From assembly GCA_002450095.1 (NCBI GenBank), contig DJYK01000034.1:1-64000 (forward strand): a stretch of DNA of 64,000 bases, read 5' to 3'. Within the stretch, counting starts at the first letter, position 1. Every line of letters begins with the position of its first letter. The position numbers were made by a program, and so were the translations under genes. Origin of the DNA: Mageeibacillus sp. UBA6980 (GTDB taxonomy: Bacteria > Bacillota > Clostridia > Saccharofermentanales > Saccharofermentanaceae). Shown here in pieces: positions 1 through 7,470 of this stretch. The notes beneath the pieces are model-generated. The model was not told where the DNA came from. It searched no databases and was given only the letters and a program-made list of their open reading frames with translations.

Positions 1-29
1 ATGAAGGGTGATAAGGTTGTCGATTCCTT
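1..29. repeat. 29-bp direct repeat, copy 1 (HsdS cassette end)
   Basis: Identical over 29 bases to 547-575, in the same orientation. It encodes EGIDNLITLH on the minus strand, the conserved end of each HsdS target-recognition cassette, and is a likely site of homologous or site-specific exchange. Confidence 0.85.
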
Positions 30-546
30 GTAAACAGTCTCCAATTTTAGTTTGTTCTTCTATATCTTGGGGTATTGATACAACTGCATTATTCACTGAA
101 TCTGAATTTATGGATTCGAACGTAGAACCGGCAGCCAACTTCTTCCAGTAACCATTCTCATCCATTTTTACAAGAGTCTGATACAGAAATTCATTTCCTT
201 TTATTCCAGCCACTCCACGCCCAAGCACAACATTATAGGCGGTTTTACCCATTGCTCCAGCAGGTGCTCTGACGCTCATAATTAAATCACCTGCATCCGC
301 TGTCTTTGTTTTTTGAGTTGTCCATATTCTTGGAGATACCCACCCGTCTTTCAAATCTGCATTTCCTTGAACAAGGATATATGTACTAGGCGTGTCACTA
401 TATGTAGAGCCGTCTGGTGATTGCCCCATAGTTATCTGAGCAATATCAGACAACTTACGCTGTTCCCAAGTAGCCGTATTAAGTGATGTAAACGGACTAA
501 AATTGAATGTGATAGTACTGGTTTGGATGTGATTATACTTACACTG

Positions 547-575
547 ATGAAGGGTGATAAGGTTGTCGATTCCTT
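547..575. repeat. 29-bp direct repeat, copy 2 (HsdS cassette end)
   Basis: Second copy of the repeat at 1-29; the period is 546 bp. Outside the 29 bases the sequences diverge at once on the side entering the variable domain, as expected for a recombination boundary. Confidence 0.85.
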
Positions 576-1095
576 CAAAGAACTCGCCGATCTTTTCTTG
601 CTCAGGCAAACCTGGCATCGTAAAGCCTGTTTTCAGGAAGTTGTCATTATAAAGTCTTTGAATTGTACTTCCTTCAATTCCGTCCCACTTCACGGTTGGA
701 TATAGAACCTTTAGGAATTTGTTACTAACAGACTTATCATGTGAAAGCCAAACGATATTAGAATCCTGAAAATATGCTTCTTCGCCTTTATATTCAACGA
801 TTCTGCCTATTGTCCCAGATGCGGATAACAAGATTGCACCTGGTTCTGGATATGAGAACTTTGCTTTATATTCTTCAAATAGCGGTCTGCTAATGAATGC
901 ATCCGGTGAGCTTCCAAAGGTTCCTATTTTATAAAATGGGATCTCACCTTCTGTTGCCGTTTCTTCTTTGAAGATACGTTTGCACATGGATACAGATCCA
1001 ATATCACCAAACTTACGCTGTTCCCAGGTGTGTTTGCTTTGTAATGATATAATAAAAATGAATTAAATGTATAGCATTAATATGAGGTGCGTAGA

Positions 1096-1929
1096 ATGGC
1101 ATTGAGTAAGAAACTCGAGATTATTTATCATAATGGGCAACCTGATGGTATCAGGTCTTTGAGAAGACACCTTTCAACTATGACAACATATATAATTCCT
1201 CGCACGATGTTATCTGAGGCAAAAGGGTTATCCGGGGTAGCCAGACCTGGGATTTATTATTTGATTAATGAAGACACGGATAACAATATTGCTCAGATTT
1301 ATATCGGTCAAACGAGAAACGGAATTACACGATTAGACGATCATAACCGATCTAAAGACTTCTGGAATAAAGCTATTCTCTTCTTGGCAGATAAAAAGAC
1401 TTTCTCGTTGGATATTATAAGCGGACTTGAAGAATATGCGATAATTAAAGCAAATGAGTCAAAAAGGTATCGTGTAGAAAACAAGGCAAATCCCAAGTAT
1501 GAGATTGACGAATATGATCTAGCTTCTATAGAAGAAATCTATGACGAGATTAAGTTCATAATGGCAACACAAGGGTATAAACTCGATAATTCTGTTGAGA
1601 GTACTAGTTCAGCAGAAATCCTTCATACGACACAAAATGGTATCAAGGGTCTTGGTATATATGCCGGTGATAAGTTTGATGTATTAGAAGGTTCAGAGAT
1701 AAATATGAACAAATCTGTAAAACTCTCTAAATACAACCGACAACGAGAAGAACTCCTGTCAAGTGGCGGAATCGAACGTGAAGGTGACAGGTATATCCTT
1801 AAAAATACGATTTCTTTCAAATCTCCAAGCGGCGCAAGTGATTTTGTTTTAGGTGGTTCTACTAATGGTTGGATTGAGTGGAAGAATTCAGAGGATAAGA
1901 CATTGAGTGAACTATATCGAAAAGAATAG
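1096..1929 (+). CDS. GIY-YIG nuclease-like protein with C-terminal DUF4357
   Basis: About 277 aa. The N-terminal half holds a GIY-YIG-type pattern (GIYYLINE near residue 54, IYIGQT about 18 residues on), the fold of strand-cutting nucleases. The last 35 residues (SPSGASDFVLGGSTNGWIEW) match the DUF4357 pattern that often follows GIY-YIG domains. A GAGGTG ribosome site at 1084-1089 sits 6 nt before ATG 1096, so I prefer it to the GTG at 1087. Such genes are often found inside or beside type I restriction loci, in line with the HsdS cassettes just upstream on the opposite strand. The substrate is unknown. The gene is followed by a terminator. Confidence 0.8.
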   Translation: MALSKKLEIIYHNGQPDGIRSLRRHLSTMTTYIIPRTMLSEAKGLSGVARPGIYYLINEDTDNNIAQIYIGQTRNGITRLDDHNRSKDFWNKAILFLADKKTFSLDIISGLEEYAIIKANESKRYRVENKANPKYEIDEYDLASIEEIYDEIKFIMATQGYKLDNSVESTSSAEILHTTQNGIKGLGIYAGDKFDVLEGSEINMNKSVKLSKYNRQREELLSSGGIEREGDRYILKNTISFKSPSGASDFVLGGSTNGWIEWKNSEDKTLSELYRKE

Positions 1930-1988
1930 ATAATCACAAAAGCAAATAATCCATTTAAATGTGCTTTTTATAAATGAGTACAGAATAA

Positions 1989-2022
1989 GCCGACGGAATA
2001 TGAGTTTTCCGCCGGCGTTTTT
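1989..2022 (+). terminator. Rho-independent terminator of the GIY-YIG gene
   Basis: GCCGACGGA (1989-1997) pairs with TCCGCCGGC (2008-2016) with one mismatch, followed by GTTTTT. It sits between the plus-strand gene and the convergent minus-strand stop codon. Confidence 0.75.
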
Positions 2023-2023
2023 G

Positions 2024-2386
2024 TTATTCTTGGTTGTTATCTGTATCGATCCTGTGCCATTCATCGAAGCTGATCATCCTGACGATCGCGGTGTGGCAGA
2101 TGTAATCGTCTTCGCCTGATATATATTTGTCGTAATCTATGTGAGGGCTGGCTGCTGTCGGAGAATTGAATGACAGGCTCCATATTAGATTGGAGACGTA
2201 GCCTATGGTGTTGTCTTCGTTGAGCCCGTAGAACAGATGGTGCGAAAGATCTGTCGGATCCCTGCCGTCTAATGCTTTGAATCCTTCTTCCTGTGCTTGA
2301 GACAGGAATCTTTCCTGTGTCTGTTCATCCTTGCAGTAGATCCATACCTTTGGGTTGTTCCGGGTTAGTGTCTGTAATGTACGCAT
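2024..2386 (-). CDS. Uncharacterised 120-aa protein under a SAM-type riboswitch
   Basis: Soluble, acidic 120-aa protein with no signal peptide, membrane segment or family I can name. The start is clear: AGGAG lies 6 nt before ATG 2386. The transcript begins about 125 nt upstream and carries an S-box-like aptamer (2510-2409) placed directly before the ribosome site, so expression probably responds to S-adenosylmethionine. Genes under such control usually serve methionine, cysteine or SAM metabolism, but nothing in this protein resembles a known enzyme or transporter of that pathway. It contains KVWIYCKDE near residue 13 and an acidic C-terminus. It may be an orphan member of the SAM regulon or a gene that acquired the leader by rearrangement. 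Confidence 0.7.
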   Translation of the reverse strand: MRTLQTLTRNNPKVWIYCKDEQTQERFLSQAQEEGFKALDGRDPTDLSHHLFYGLNEDNTIGYVSNLIWSLSFNSPTAASPHIDYDKYISGEDDYICHTAIVRMISFDEWHRIDTDNNQE

Positions 2387-2408
2387 ATGTCACTCCTATT
2401 GGTTTATT

Positions 2409-2510
2409 CCTTAAAGAGTGAACATAATACCCATCGTTCAAGCCTTAGCACCTTGCTTATGCAGGTTGCTGTGCGGTCAACGAGCTTGTCTCTCGCGCAC
2501 TCTTTATAGG
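2409..2510 (-). promoter_or_regulatory. SAM riboswitch, SAM-I clan (S-box-like)
   Basis: On the minus strand the RNA has a closing helix (P1) AAAGAG/CTCTTT extended by flanking CC/GG. Inside are GTGCG/CGCAC (P2) with the asymmetric GAGAGACAAGCUC-UUGA element, the core GCAACC, and a P3 hairpin (ACCTGC, ATAA, GCAAGGT) running into AAGGTGCTAA. A TGAAC/GTTCA helix (P4) follows. GCAACC and AAGGTGCTAA are the hallmark core of SAM-I-clan riboswitches. The predicted transcription start falls just before P1. No intrinsic terminator lies between P1 and the gene, so control of translation is more likely than attenuation. The SAM-I versus SAM-I/IV variant call is left open. Confidence 0.8.
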
Positions 2511-2517
2511 TAACTTT

Positions 2518-2547
2518 ATTGTAAGCCGTGATCGGTTTTTCCGTCAA
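2518..2547 (-). promoter_or_regulatory. Sigma-A type promoter of the riboswitch transcript
   Basis: TTGACG (2547-2542), 18-nt spacer, TACAAT (2523-2518) on the minus strand. The start is predicted near 2511, exactly at the 5' edge of the riboswitch P1 helix. Confidence 0.7.
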
Positions 2548-2553
2548 TAAAAC

Positions 2554-2575
2554 ATAGTCCCATTAACGGGACTAT
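2554..2575. repeat. Perfect hairpin ATAGTCCC/GGGACTAT
   Basis: An 8-bp perfect inverted repeat with a 6-nt loop, between the divergent promoters. On the minus strand it is followed by GTTTTATT, so it could act as a weak terminator. Its role is unclear. Confidence 0.5.
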
Positions 2576-2607
2576 AGTTGTCGGTTAAGCAATGTATGGT
2601 GGAGAGT

Positions 2608-2636
2608 TTGTTGATAATATTATTGTTGATTATAAT
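2608..2636 (+). promoter_or_regulatory. Promoter of the L,D-transpeptidase lipoprotein
   Basis: TTGTTG (2608-2613), 17-nt spacer, TATAAT (2631-2636). The predicted start is near 2643, giving a short leader before AGAAGG and ATG 2686. Confidence 0.65.
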
Positions 2637-2685
2637 GTGAGTATGCTTCAAGTCTATAAAACACATATCAGAGAAGGTATTAAAA

Positions 2686-3453
2686 ATGAAACATCTTAAG
2701 GTTATTTGCACAACACTAATATGCTGTATGGTTCTGTTAACAGGATGTTCGCCTGAGAGCGGTTCCGATCAGTCCGTTATAGTATCCGATCTTCACGCGG
2801 CACATCAGGAGGTGACCGAGTCTCCCGCTTGGGTTCAGGCCTTGCCGCAGGCCCAGGATGAGAGTGTTGATCAGATGTTTATCGTATCGGCGATGAGCGA
2901 GACGACAACCACTGCTTATATCACGATGCACGAGCGCGATGAGAACGGTAATTGGGTGCAGATCTTATCAACACCCGGATTTATCGGCAGAAACGGATTA
3001 TGTCCGGATGAGGATCACGTGGAGGGATGCGGTCAGACTCCTGTCGGAGAGTACGGCTTTAACTATGCCTTCGGTATAGCTCCGGATCCCGGTTGTGCGA
3101 TTCCGTACGTTCAGGTCGATGATTCGTATTATTGGTCAGGCGATCAGAATGAAGGCATGCATTATAACGAGATGGTAACGATAGATGAATACCCGCAGCT
3201 TGATGTGGATAACAGCGAGCATATCGTGGATTATGAGTATGAATATCAGTATTGTCTCAATATCAGCTTTAATGATGATGCTACTCCGAATAAGGGATCG
3301 GCGATATTCCTGCATTGCTTTGGACTTAAGAAGCCTCAGACCGGCGGATGCGTTGCGGTGCCTGAGTACATCATGGTTCAGATCATGCAAAACGTTGATC
3401 CCGACTGCGTTGTTATTATCGATACGATGGAAAATCTCGGGGCCGAGTTCTGA
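2686..3453 (+). CDS. Lipoprotein with L,D-transpeptidase (YkuD-type) catalytic motif
   Basis: 255 aa. It has a lipoprotein signal (hydrophobic run ending LLTGC, cysteine at residue 21) followed by a secreted domain. Near residues 206-229 the sequence SAIFLHC...TGGCVAVPE carries the histidine and the (S/T)xGC cysteine of the YkuD/ErfK family. Those enzymes make 3-3 cross-links in peptidoglycan or attach proteins to it. The GQTPVGEYGF segment upstream also fits that fold. Expected location is the outer face of the cytoplasmic membrane. The next gene, a second lipoprotein, starts about 40 nt downstream and may be cotranscribed. The family call is firm; the exact reaction is inferred. Confidence 0.8.
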   Translation: MKHLKVICTTLICCMVLLTGCSPESGSDQSVIVSDLHAAHQEVTESPAWVQALPQAQDESVDQMFIVSAMSETTTTAYITMHERDENGNWVQILSTPGFIGRNGLCPDEDHVEGCGQTPVGEYGFNYAFGIAPDPGCAIPYVQVDDSYYWSGDQNEGMHYNEMVTIDEYPQLDVDNSEHIVDYEYEYQYCLNISFNDDATPNKGSAIFLHCFGLKKPQTGGCVAVPEYIMVQIMQNVDPDCVVIIDTMENLGAEF

Positions 3454-3492
3454 GATAAGTTGAGACTTAAAAAGATTTGTGACTGTGATCTT

Positions 3493-4146
3493 ATGGCGAA
3501 AAGAATAATAACTGATACAAGAAGATTAATTGCAGGGGCTGTCATTACTTTATTTGGGACTTTGTTCCTAACGGCCTGCGTTGCCAAGACAAGTTTCTTT
3601 GAACAGAAGCAACTTGTTATTACGCCGCAAGGTGAGGTAACGATAAACACAACCGCAACTGACAAAGACGGCAATACCGTAGATGTAGCCGAACCTGTCA
3701 ATGTCGATATCAGCGAACGCGCCGATCAGCCGGGGCAGAAGGTGGTCGAAGCGACTTTCGAGATGGATATGACTGTTGTTCCCGAAGGATACAACCTTTC
3801 ATCCTGGCAGCTTGCTTTTGACAGGTATACGGGTATCTCATTTGAATACTATGATCCTGAAGGTGAGCAGGAGCAGCCGAGTCCGGTCTCATTTGAGTAT
3901 AACGGTCAACAGATAGAAGTACAGATGGGTTACAGTACGGAATATGACGAGGAGACCGGCATACTGACTGTAGTGATATATGTCGTATGTCCTGAGGATT
4001 ATGACGGAACGGTTTTTCAGATCGGATATTCCGATCCTTCGATCGATGAAGCTGATGCCGATTGGCCTTATTCGGAGAGGCTTTATACTATCGATGAGTT
4101 ACCGGGCTTTGATTCCAACGGACATGAATACTTTTACTTTTGCTGA
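3493..4146 (+). CDS. Uncharacterised lipoprotein
   Basis: About 217 aa from ATG 3493. A TTG at 3460 would add 11 residues but gives a poor signal peptide. The N-terminus has an RR-containing basic stretch, a hydrophobic core and LTAC lipobox. The mature part is acidic and beta-rich, with no family I recognise. Neither start has a strong ribosome site. It follows the L,D-transpeptidase-like lipoprotein on the same strand, so a joint envelope role is possible but unproven. Confidence 0.7.
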   Translation: MAKRIITDTRRLIAGAVITLFGTLFLTACVAKTSFFEQKQLVITPQGEVTINTTATDKDGNTVDVAEPVNVDISERADQPGQKVVEATFEMDMTVVPEGYNLSSWQLAFDRYTGISFEYYDPEGEQEQPSPVSFEYNGQQIEVQMGYSTEYDEETGILTVVIYVVCPEDYDGTVFQIGYSDPSIDEADADWPYSERLYTIDELPGFDSNGHEYFYFC

Positions 4147-4239
4147 TGTTTGTTAATGACGACAGATCCTATTACCACCCTCTTTTAATATCCTTGCGGT
4201 TATCAGAGGAGAGGCAAAGTACAGATTGGGAGATCGATG

Positions 4240-4515
4240 ATGGAAGTTTTTTCTCGTGAAGTCCCGGCACCGGGCAAGATAGTCAGACATTTTAAAAGAG
4301 AGTTGGAGCATGAAGGTAATATGTACCTTTATGAGATAGTGGGTGTCGCACATCACTCGGAGACGAATGAGGATCTTATGGTGTACCGTGCTCTCTACGG
4401 TGAAGGCAAGATGTGCGCGAGACCTCTGGCGATGTTCATGAGCGAGGTCGATCACGAGAAGTATCCTGATATCAAACAGAAGTACAGATTTGAAGTTACC
4501 GATGAGGAGGTTTGA
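4240..4515 (+). CDS. DUF1653 family protein
   Basis: About 91 aa. The pattern PGKIVRHFKRE, YEIVGVAHHSETNEDLMVY, YRALYGEGKMCARP is typical of DUF1653, a small domain of unknown function. GGGAG at 4228-4232 favours the second of two adjacent ATG codons (4240 rather than 4237). The stop codon lies 2 nt before the ATG of the flavodiiron gene, so the two are almost certainly cotranscribed. Confidence 0.85.
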   Translation: MEVFSREVPAPGKIVRHFKRELEHEGNMYLYEIVGVAHHSETNEDLMVYRALYGEGKMCARPLAMFMSEVDHEKYPDIKQKYRFEVTDEEV

Positions 4516-4517
4516 TA

Positions 4518-5702
4518 ATGTATAACGTAAAAGAAGTAGTGCCTGATATATGGTGGGTGGGAGCATCCGATCGCAGGATAGAGTTGTTTGAGAATGTGTA
4601 TCCTGTTCCTGACGGAATGTCCTATAACAGTTATGTGATCCTGGATTCCAAGACCTGTCTTATGGACGGCGTCGATGATTCGGTAACAAGGCAGTTCATG
4701 GATAATCTCGAGCATGTGCTCGCGGGGCGCACTCTGGACTACATGGTGGTCCAGCACATGGAGCCCGATCACTGTTCCGCGATACCGATGCTCCTCGATC
4801 GTTTCCCTTCGCTTAAGATCGTGGGCTCAGCCAAGGCTGTGCAGATGATATCTTCGTTCTACCACATTGATGTGGATGCCGTGATCATCAAGGAAGGAGA
4901 CACGCTCGAATTGGGTTCGCATACTCTTAATTTCGTCGCTGCTCCGATGGTGCATTGGCCTGAGGTAATGGTGACGTTCGATTCTCTGTCAGGTTCCCTG
5001 TTCTCTGCCGATGCGTTCGGCTCGTTCGGTGCGGTCGGCGGCAATCTTTATGCGGATGAAGTTAACTGGGAGCGTGACTGGGCTGATGAGGCCAGACGCT
5101 ACTATGTAAATATCGTCGGTAAGTACGGGGCACAGGTTACGGCTCTTCTTAAGAAGGCATCGGCTCTTGATATCAAGAATATACTTCCTTTGCACGGTCA
5201 CGTGTGGCGCAAGGATCTGTCGACAATTACGGACCGCTATGCAAAGTGGGCTTCCTATACCCCTGAGAAGTCTTCGGTTGCCATATTCTACGGTTCCGTC
5301 TACGGCAATACCGCGAATGCTGCCGAGATACTCGCCATGAAGTTAGGCGACTTAGGCGTATCGGACGTTCGGGTTTACGATGTGTCCAAGACGGATACTT
5401 CGGAACTGGTGTCGCGCGCTTTCGAGTATTCGACTCTGGTGTTCATGAGTGCGACCTATAACGCCGAGATATTTGACCCGATGCATGCGTTCCTTACGGA
5501 TCTTAAGAATCACAACCTGTCGGGACGTAAGACGGGTCTTGTCGAGAACGGATCGTGGGCACCGATGGCAAATAAGAAGATGGCTGAGATAATTTCCTCC
5601 ATGAAGAACATGGAGATTGTAGAGCCTTCGGTCTCGCTTATGTCGTCTGTTGATGAGAGTTCTCTTGACGCCCTGTCTTCGCTTGCCCAAGCTCTGGTCT
5701 AA
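4518..5702 (+). CDS. Class A flavodiiron protein (A-type flavoprotein)
   Basis: 394 aa. The N-terminal 250 residues form a metallo-beta-lactamase-like diiron domain with HMEPDH (around residue 78), H near 147 (MVHWPEV), D in LFSADAFG and H in LPLHGHVW. The C-terminal 140 residues are a flavodoxin-like FMN domain (FYGSVYGNTANAA). Flavodiiron proteins reduce oxygen to water or nitric oxide to N2O and protect anaerobes. Start: GAGGAGG at 4504-4510 is 7 nt before ATG 4518, better than the TTG at 4512. The electron donor, normally rubredoxin, is not encoded nearby. Confidence 0.93.
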   Translation: MYNVKEVVPDIWWVGASDRRIELFENVYPVPDGMSYNSYVILDSKTCLMDGVDDSVTRQFMDNLEHVLAGRTLDYMVVQHMEPDHCSAIPMLLDRFPSLKIVGSAKAVQMISSFYHIDVDAVIIKEGDTLELGSHTLNFVAAPMVHWPEVMVTFDSLSGSLFSADAFGSFGAVGGNLYADEVNWERDWADEARRYYVNIVGKYGAQVTALLKKASALDIKNILPLHGHVWRKDLSTITDRYAKWASYTPEKSSVAIFYGSVYGNTANAAEILAMKLGDLGVSDVRVYDVSKTDTSELVSRAFEYSTLVFMSATYNAEIFDPMHAFLTDLKNHNLSGRKTGLVENGSWAPMANKKMAEIISSMKNMEIVEPSVSLMSSVDESSLDALSSLAQALV

Positions 5703-6694
5703 TCCGGGACCGGGATCGTTATGAGGAAGGCCTTGTTGTATTCGTCACCTAAGCGGTAGCGGTTGATGTCCGGCTTCTGTGTCAGTTTGATCCTGAAGCC
5801 GTGAAGTTCCGTTACCTTCTTTACTATCGAGAGTCCGAGCCCGCTTCCTCCTTTGGTCTGCCTGGACTCGTCTCCCGTAACGAACGGCTCGAAAATCTTT
5901 CCGGCAAGATCTTCGGGGATCACATTTCCCGTGTCCGCAACGAAAATCTTAAGTTCGTCTCCGTCGGGGCGGAGGACCGCTTTGATCTTCGTCCCTTTCC
6001 CGTTATGACGGACTGCATTTGTCAGAAGGTTGTTGAAGACTCGTGACATCTGTAACTTATCGAGACTTAAGAGGATCTTGTCCTCGGGGATGTCGATATC
6101 GAGTTCATCTCCCGCGTCCTCGATGTCCTTGTAGTTTGAAGCGATTATTTCCCGAAGTTCCTCGCAGATGTCGACTTCGGTCTTATTCAGGGTGACACCG
6201 TCGCTGTTTATCTTTGTATAGTCGAAAAGCAGGTTGATTATCTCGTTCATCCGTAAGGTCTTGGTCCTTATGGCTTCGAGATACTCGTGCTGTTGATCTT
6301 CTTTTACCATTCCGTCGGATAAGGCCTGCGCATAGCCCGTGACCGTGGTCATGGGGGTCTTAAGGTCGTGTGCTATGTCGGAGATAAGAAGGTATTTTCT
6401 GCGCTCGTTCTCTTTTTGTATGTTGACGAACTCCTCTTCCGATATCTTAAGTTCTCTCGTAACTCCCCTTGTAAAGGAGTATGCTCCGATAACAAAAGGC
6501 GCGAGCAGGAAAGCGATTATCACGATGATGATGGTTAACCACATCAGCTTTCCGGACACACCGATCCTGATAAGGAGCGGGAGAAGGATCCTTATTATAA
6601 AAGTGATCATGAAGAACTCTGCGGCGCTTATTCCCAGAAGCGTCCAGAAGAATCTCCAAATAACAAATTGTCTTATGTGTTTCTCGTTATGCAT
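5699..6694 (-). CDS. Two-transmembrane sensor histidine kinase
   Basis: 331 aa. Two membrane helices (about residues 10-37 and 47-72) with almost no external loop suggest sensing within the membrane, as in intramembrane-sensing kinases. The DHp domain has the phosphorylated histidine in SDIAHDLKTP (around residue 109). The ATPase domain has NLLTNAVRH (N box), VADTGNVIP (G1) and GGSGLGLSIV (G2). It overlaps the response regulator gene by 8 bp, so translation is probably coupled. The stop codon overlaps the convergent flavodiiron gene by 4 bp. Confidence 0.92.
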   Translation of the reverse strand: MHNEKHIRQFVIWRFFWTLLGISAAEFFMITFIIRILLPLLIRIGVSGKLMWLTIIIVIIAFLLAPFVIGAYSFTRGVTRELKISEEEFVNIQKENERRKYLLISDIAHDLKTPMTTVTGYAQALSDGMVKEDQQHEYLEAIRTKTLRMNEIINLLFDYTKINSDGVTLNKTEVDICEELREIIASNYKDIEDAGDELDIDIPEDKILLSLDKLQMSRVFNNLLTNAVRHNGKGTKIKAVLRPDGDELKIFVADTGNVIPEDLAGKIFEPFVTGDESRQTKGGSGLGLSIVKKVTELHGFRIKLTQKPDINRYRLGDEYNKAFLITIPVPD

Positions 6695-7379
6695 CAGGTG
6701 TTTCCAGTCTGTAGCCTAATCCCCTGAGTGTCTTGATGTATCTTGACGGATCGGGATCGAGTTTGGTCCGAAGCTTGCTTATCGCGACCATGATGTTGTT
6801 ATCGGCTATTATGTATTCATCTCCCCAGGCATATTCGTAGATCTGCTGCTTGGTATAGACCTTGCCGGGATTACGCATCATAAGTTCCATGATCTTATAC
6901 TCTACAGAGGTAAGTTCCAGAGGTCTTCCGTCCTTGGTAAGAAGGCAGGATGATGTGTTAAGTGTAAGGTCGGCGCAGGTGAGCAATTCGTCTTCCTTAA
7001 CGCTTCCGCCGAGATCGTAGAACCTTCTTAAAGCGGATTTTACTCTTGCCGTAACTTCCAGAGGATTAAACGGCTTTGTGATGTAATCGTCTGCTCCGAG
7101 GTTAAGCCCAAGGATGCGCTCGGCGTCGCCGGTCTTTGCCGAGATCACCATGATCGGGATGTTGCTCTCCTGTCTTAGTTTTTGCATGACTTGGAGGCCG
7201 TCCAATCCCGGCATCATGATATCGAGAAGAAGGAGGTCAGGCGATTTGGTCCTTACGGCTTCGAGTGTCTTAAGTCCGTCTTCTGCTTCTATAACGGTGA
7301 ATGATTCGTTCTCGAGATAGAGTCTTAGAAGATTTCTGATCTCGGCTTCATCGTCAGCTATCAATATCTTGTAGCTCAT
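6687..7379 (-). CDS. OmpR/PhoB-family response regulator
   Basis: 230 aa. The receiver domain has acidic DD at residues 9-10, the phosphoacceptor in LLLLDIMMPG (D about 53), T/S near 80 and K in ITKPF (about 102). The C-terminal winged helix ends YIKTLRGLGYRLE. It partners the kinase encoded 8 bp overlapping downstream. A perfect 11-bp tandem repeat in front of the neighbouring DUF975 gene is its most likely binding site. Confidence 0.94.
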   Translation of the reverse strand: MSYKILIADDEAEIRNLLRLYLENESFTVIEAEDGLKTLEAVRTKSPDLLLLDIMMPGLDGLQVMQKLRQESNIPIMVISAKTGDAERILGLNLGADDYITKPFNPLEVTARVKSALRRFYDLGGSVKEDELLTCADLTLNTSSCLLTKDGRPLELTSVEYKIMELMMRNPGKVYTKQQIYEYAWGDEYIIADNNIMVAISKLRTKLDPDPSRYIKTLRGLGYRLETPDA

Positions 7380-7400
7380 ATCGTTCTCCTTGAAGTAAAT

Positions 7401-7432
7401 AAGAGCAGCCGGCAGGTGTTTCTGCCGACTGC
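7401..7432 (-). terminator. Terminator of the DUF975-like gene
   Basis: On the minus strand GCAGTCGGCAG pairs with CTGCCGGCTGC around a 6-nt loop, followed by TCTTATTT. It separates the membrane protein gene from the response regulator gene. Confidence 0.75.
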
Positions 7433-7470
7433 TTTACTATATCATATCCCTTATGCTTTTATCGTGTTCA

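Larger units (their letters stand above)
1..1062 (-). pseudogene. hsdS: Two tandem headless HsdS target-recognition cassettes (type I restriction specificity subunit), open at left edge
   Basis: The minus strand is open from 1062 to base 1, with a stop codon at 1065-1063 and no start codon before the domain. It reads two repeated units. Each begins with TWEQRK (1026-1010 and 468-452 share 17 identical bases), continues as a target-recognition domain and ends with GIDNLITLH, encoded by a 29-bp perfect repeat (575-547 and 29-1). These are the standard flanks of HsdS target-recognition domains, which give a type I restriction-modification complex its DNA specificity. The usual long helical spacer between domains is missing; a short unrelated stretch joins the units. 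I infer silent cassettes that recombine into an expressed hsdS outside the window. A degraded hsdS is the alternative. Confidence 0.75.

Noticed and set aside
523..705. Plus-strand ORF of 60 aa
   Set aside because: It lies antisense to the HsdS cassettes, whose minus-strand frame matches a known family; it has no ribosome site.
1..2000. Recombinase gene for the HsdS cassettes
   Set aside because: No integrase or invertase motif is present in the window; if one exists it lies to the left.
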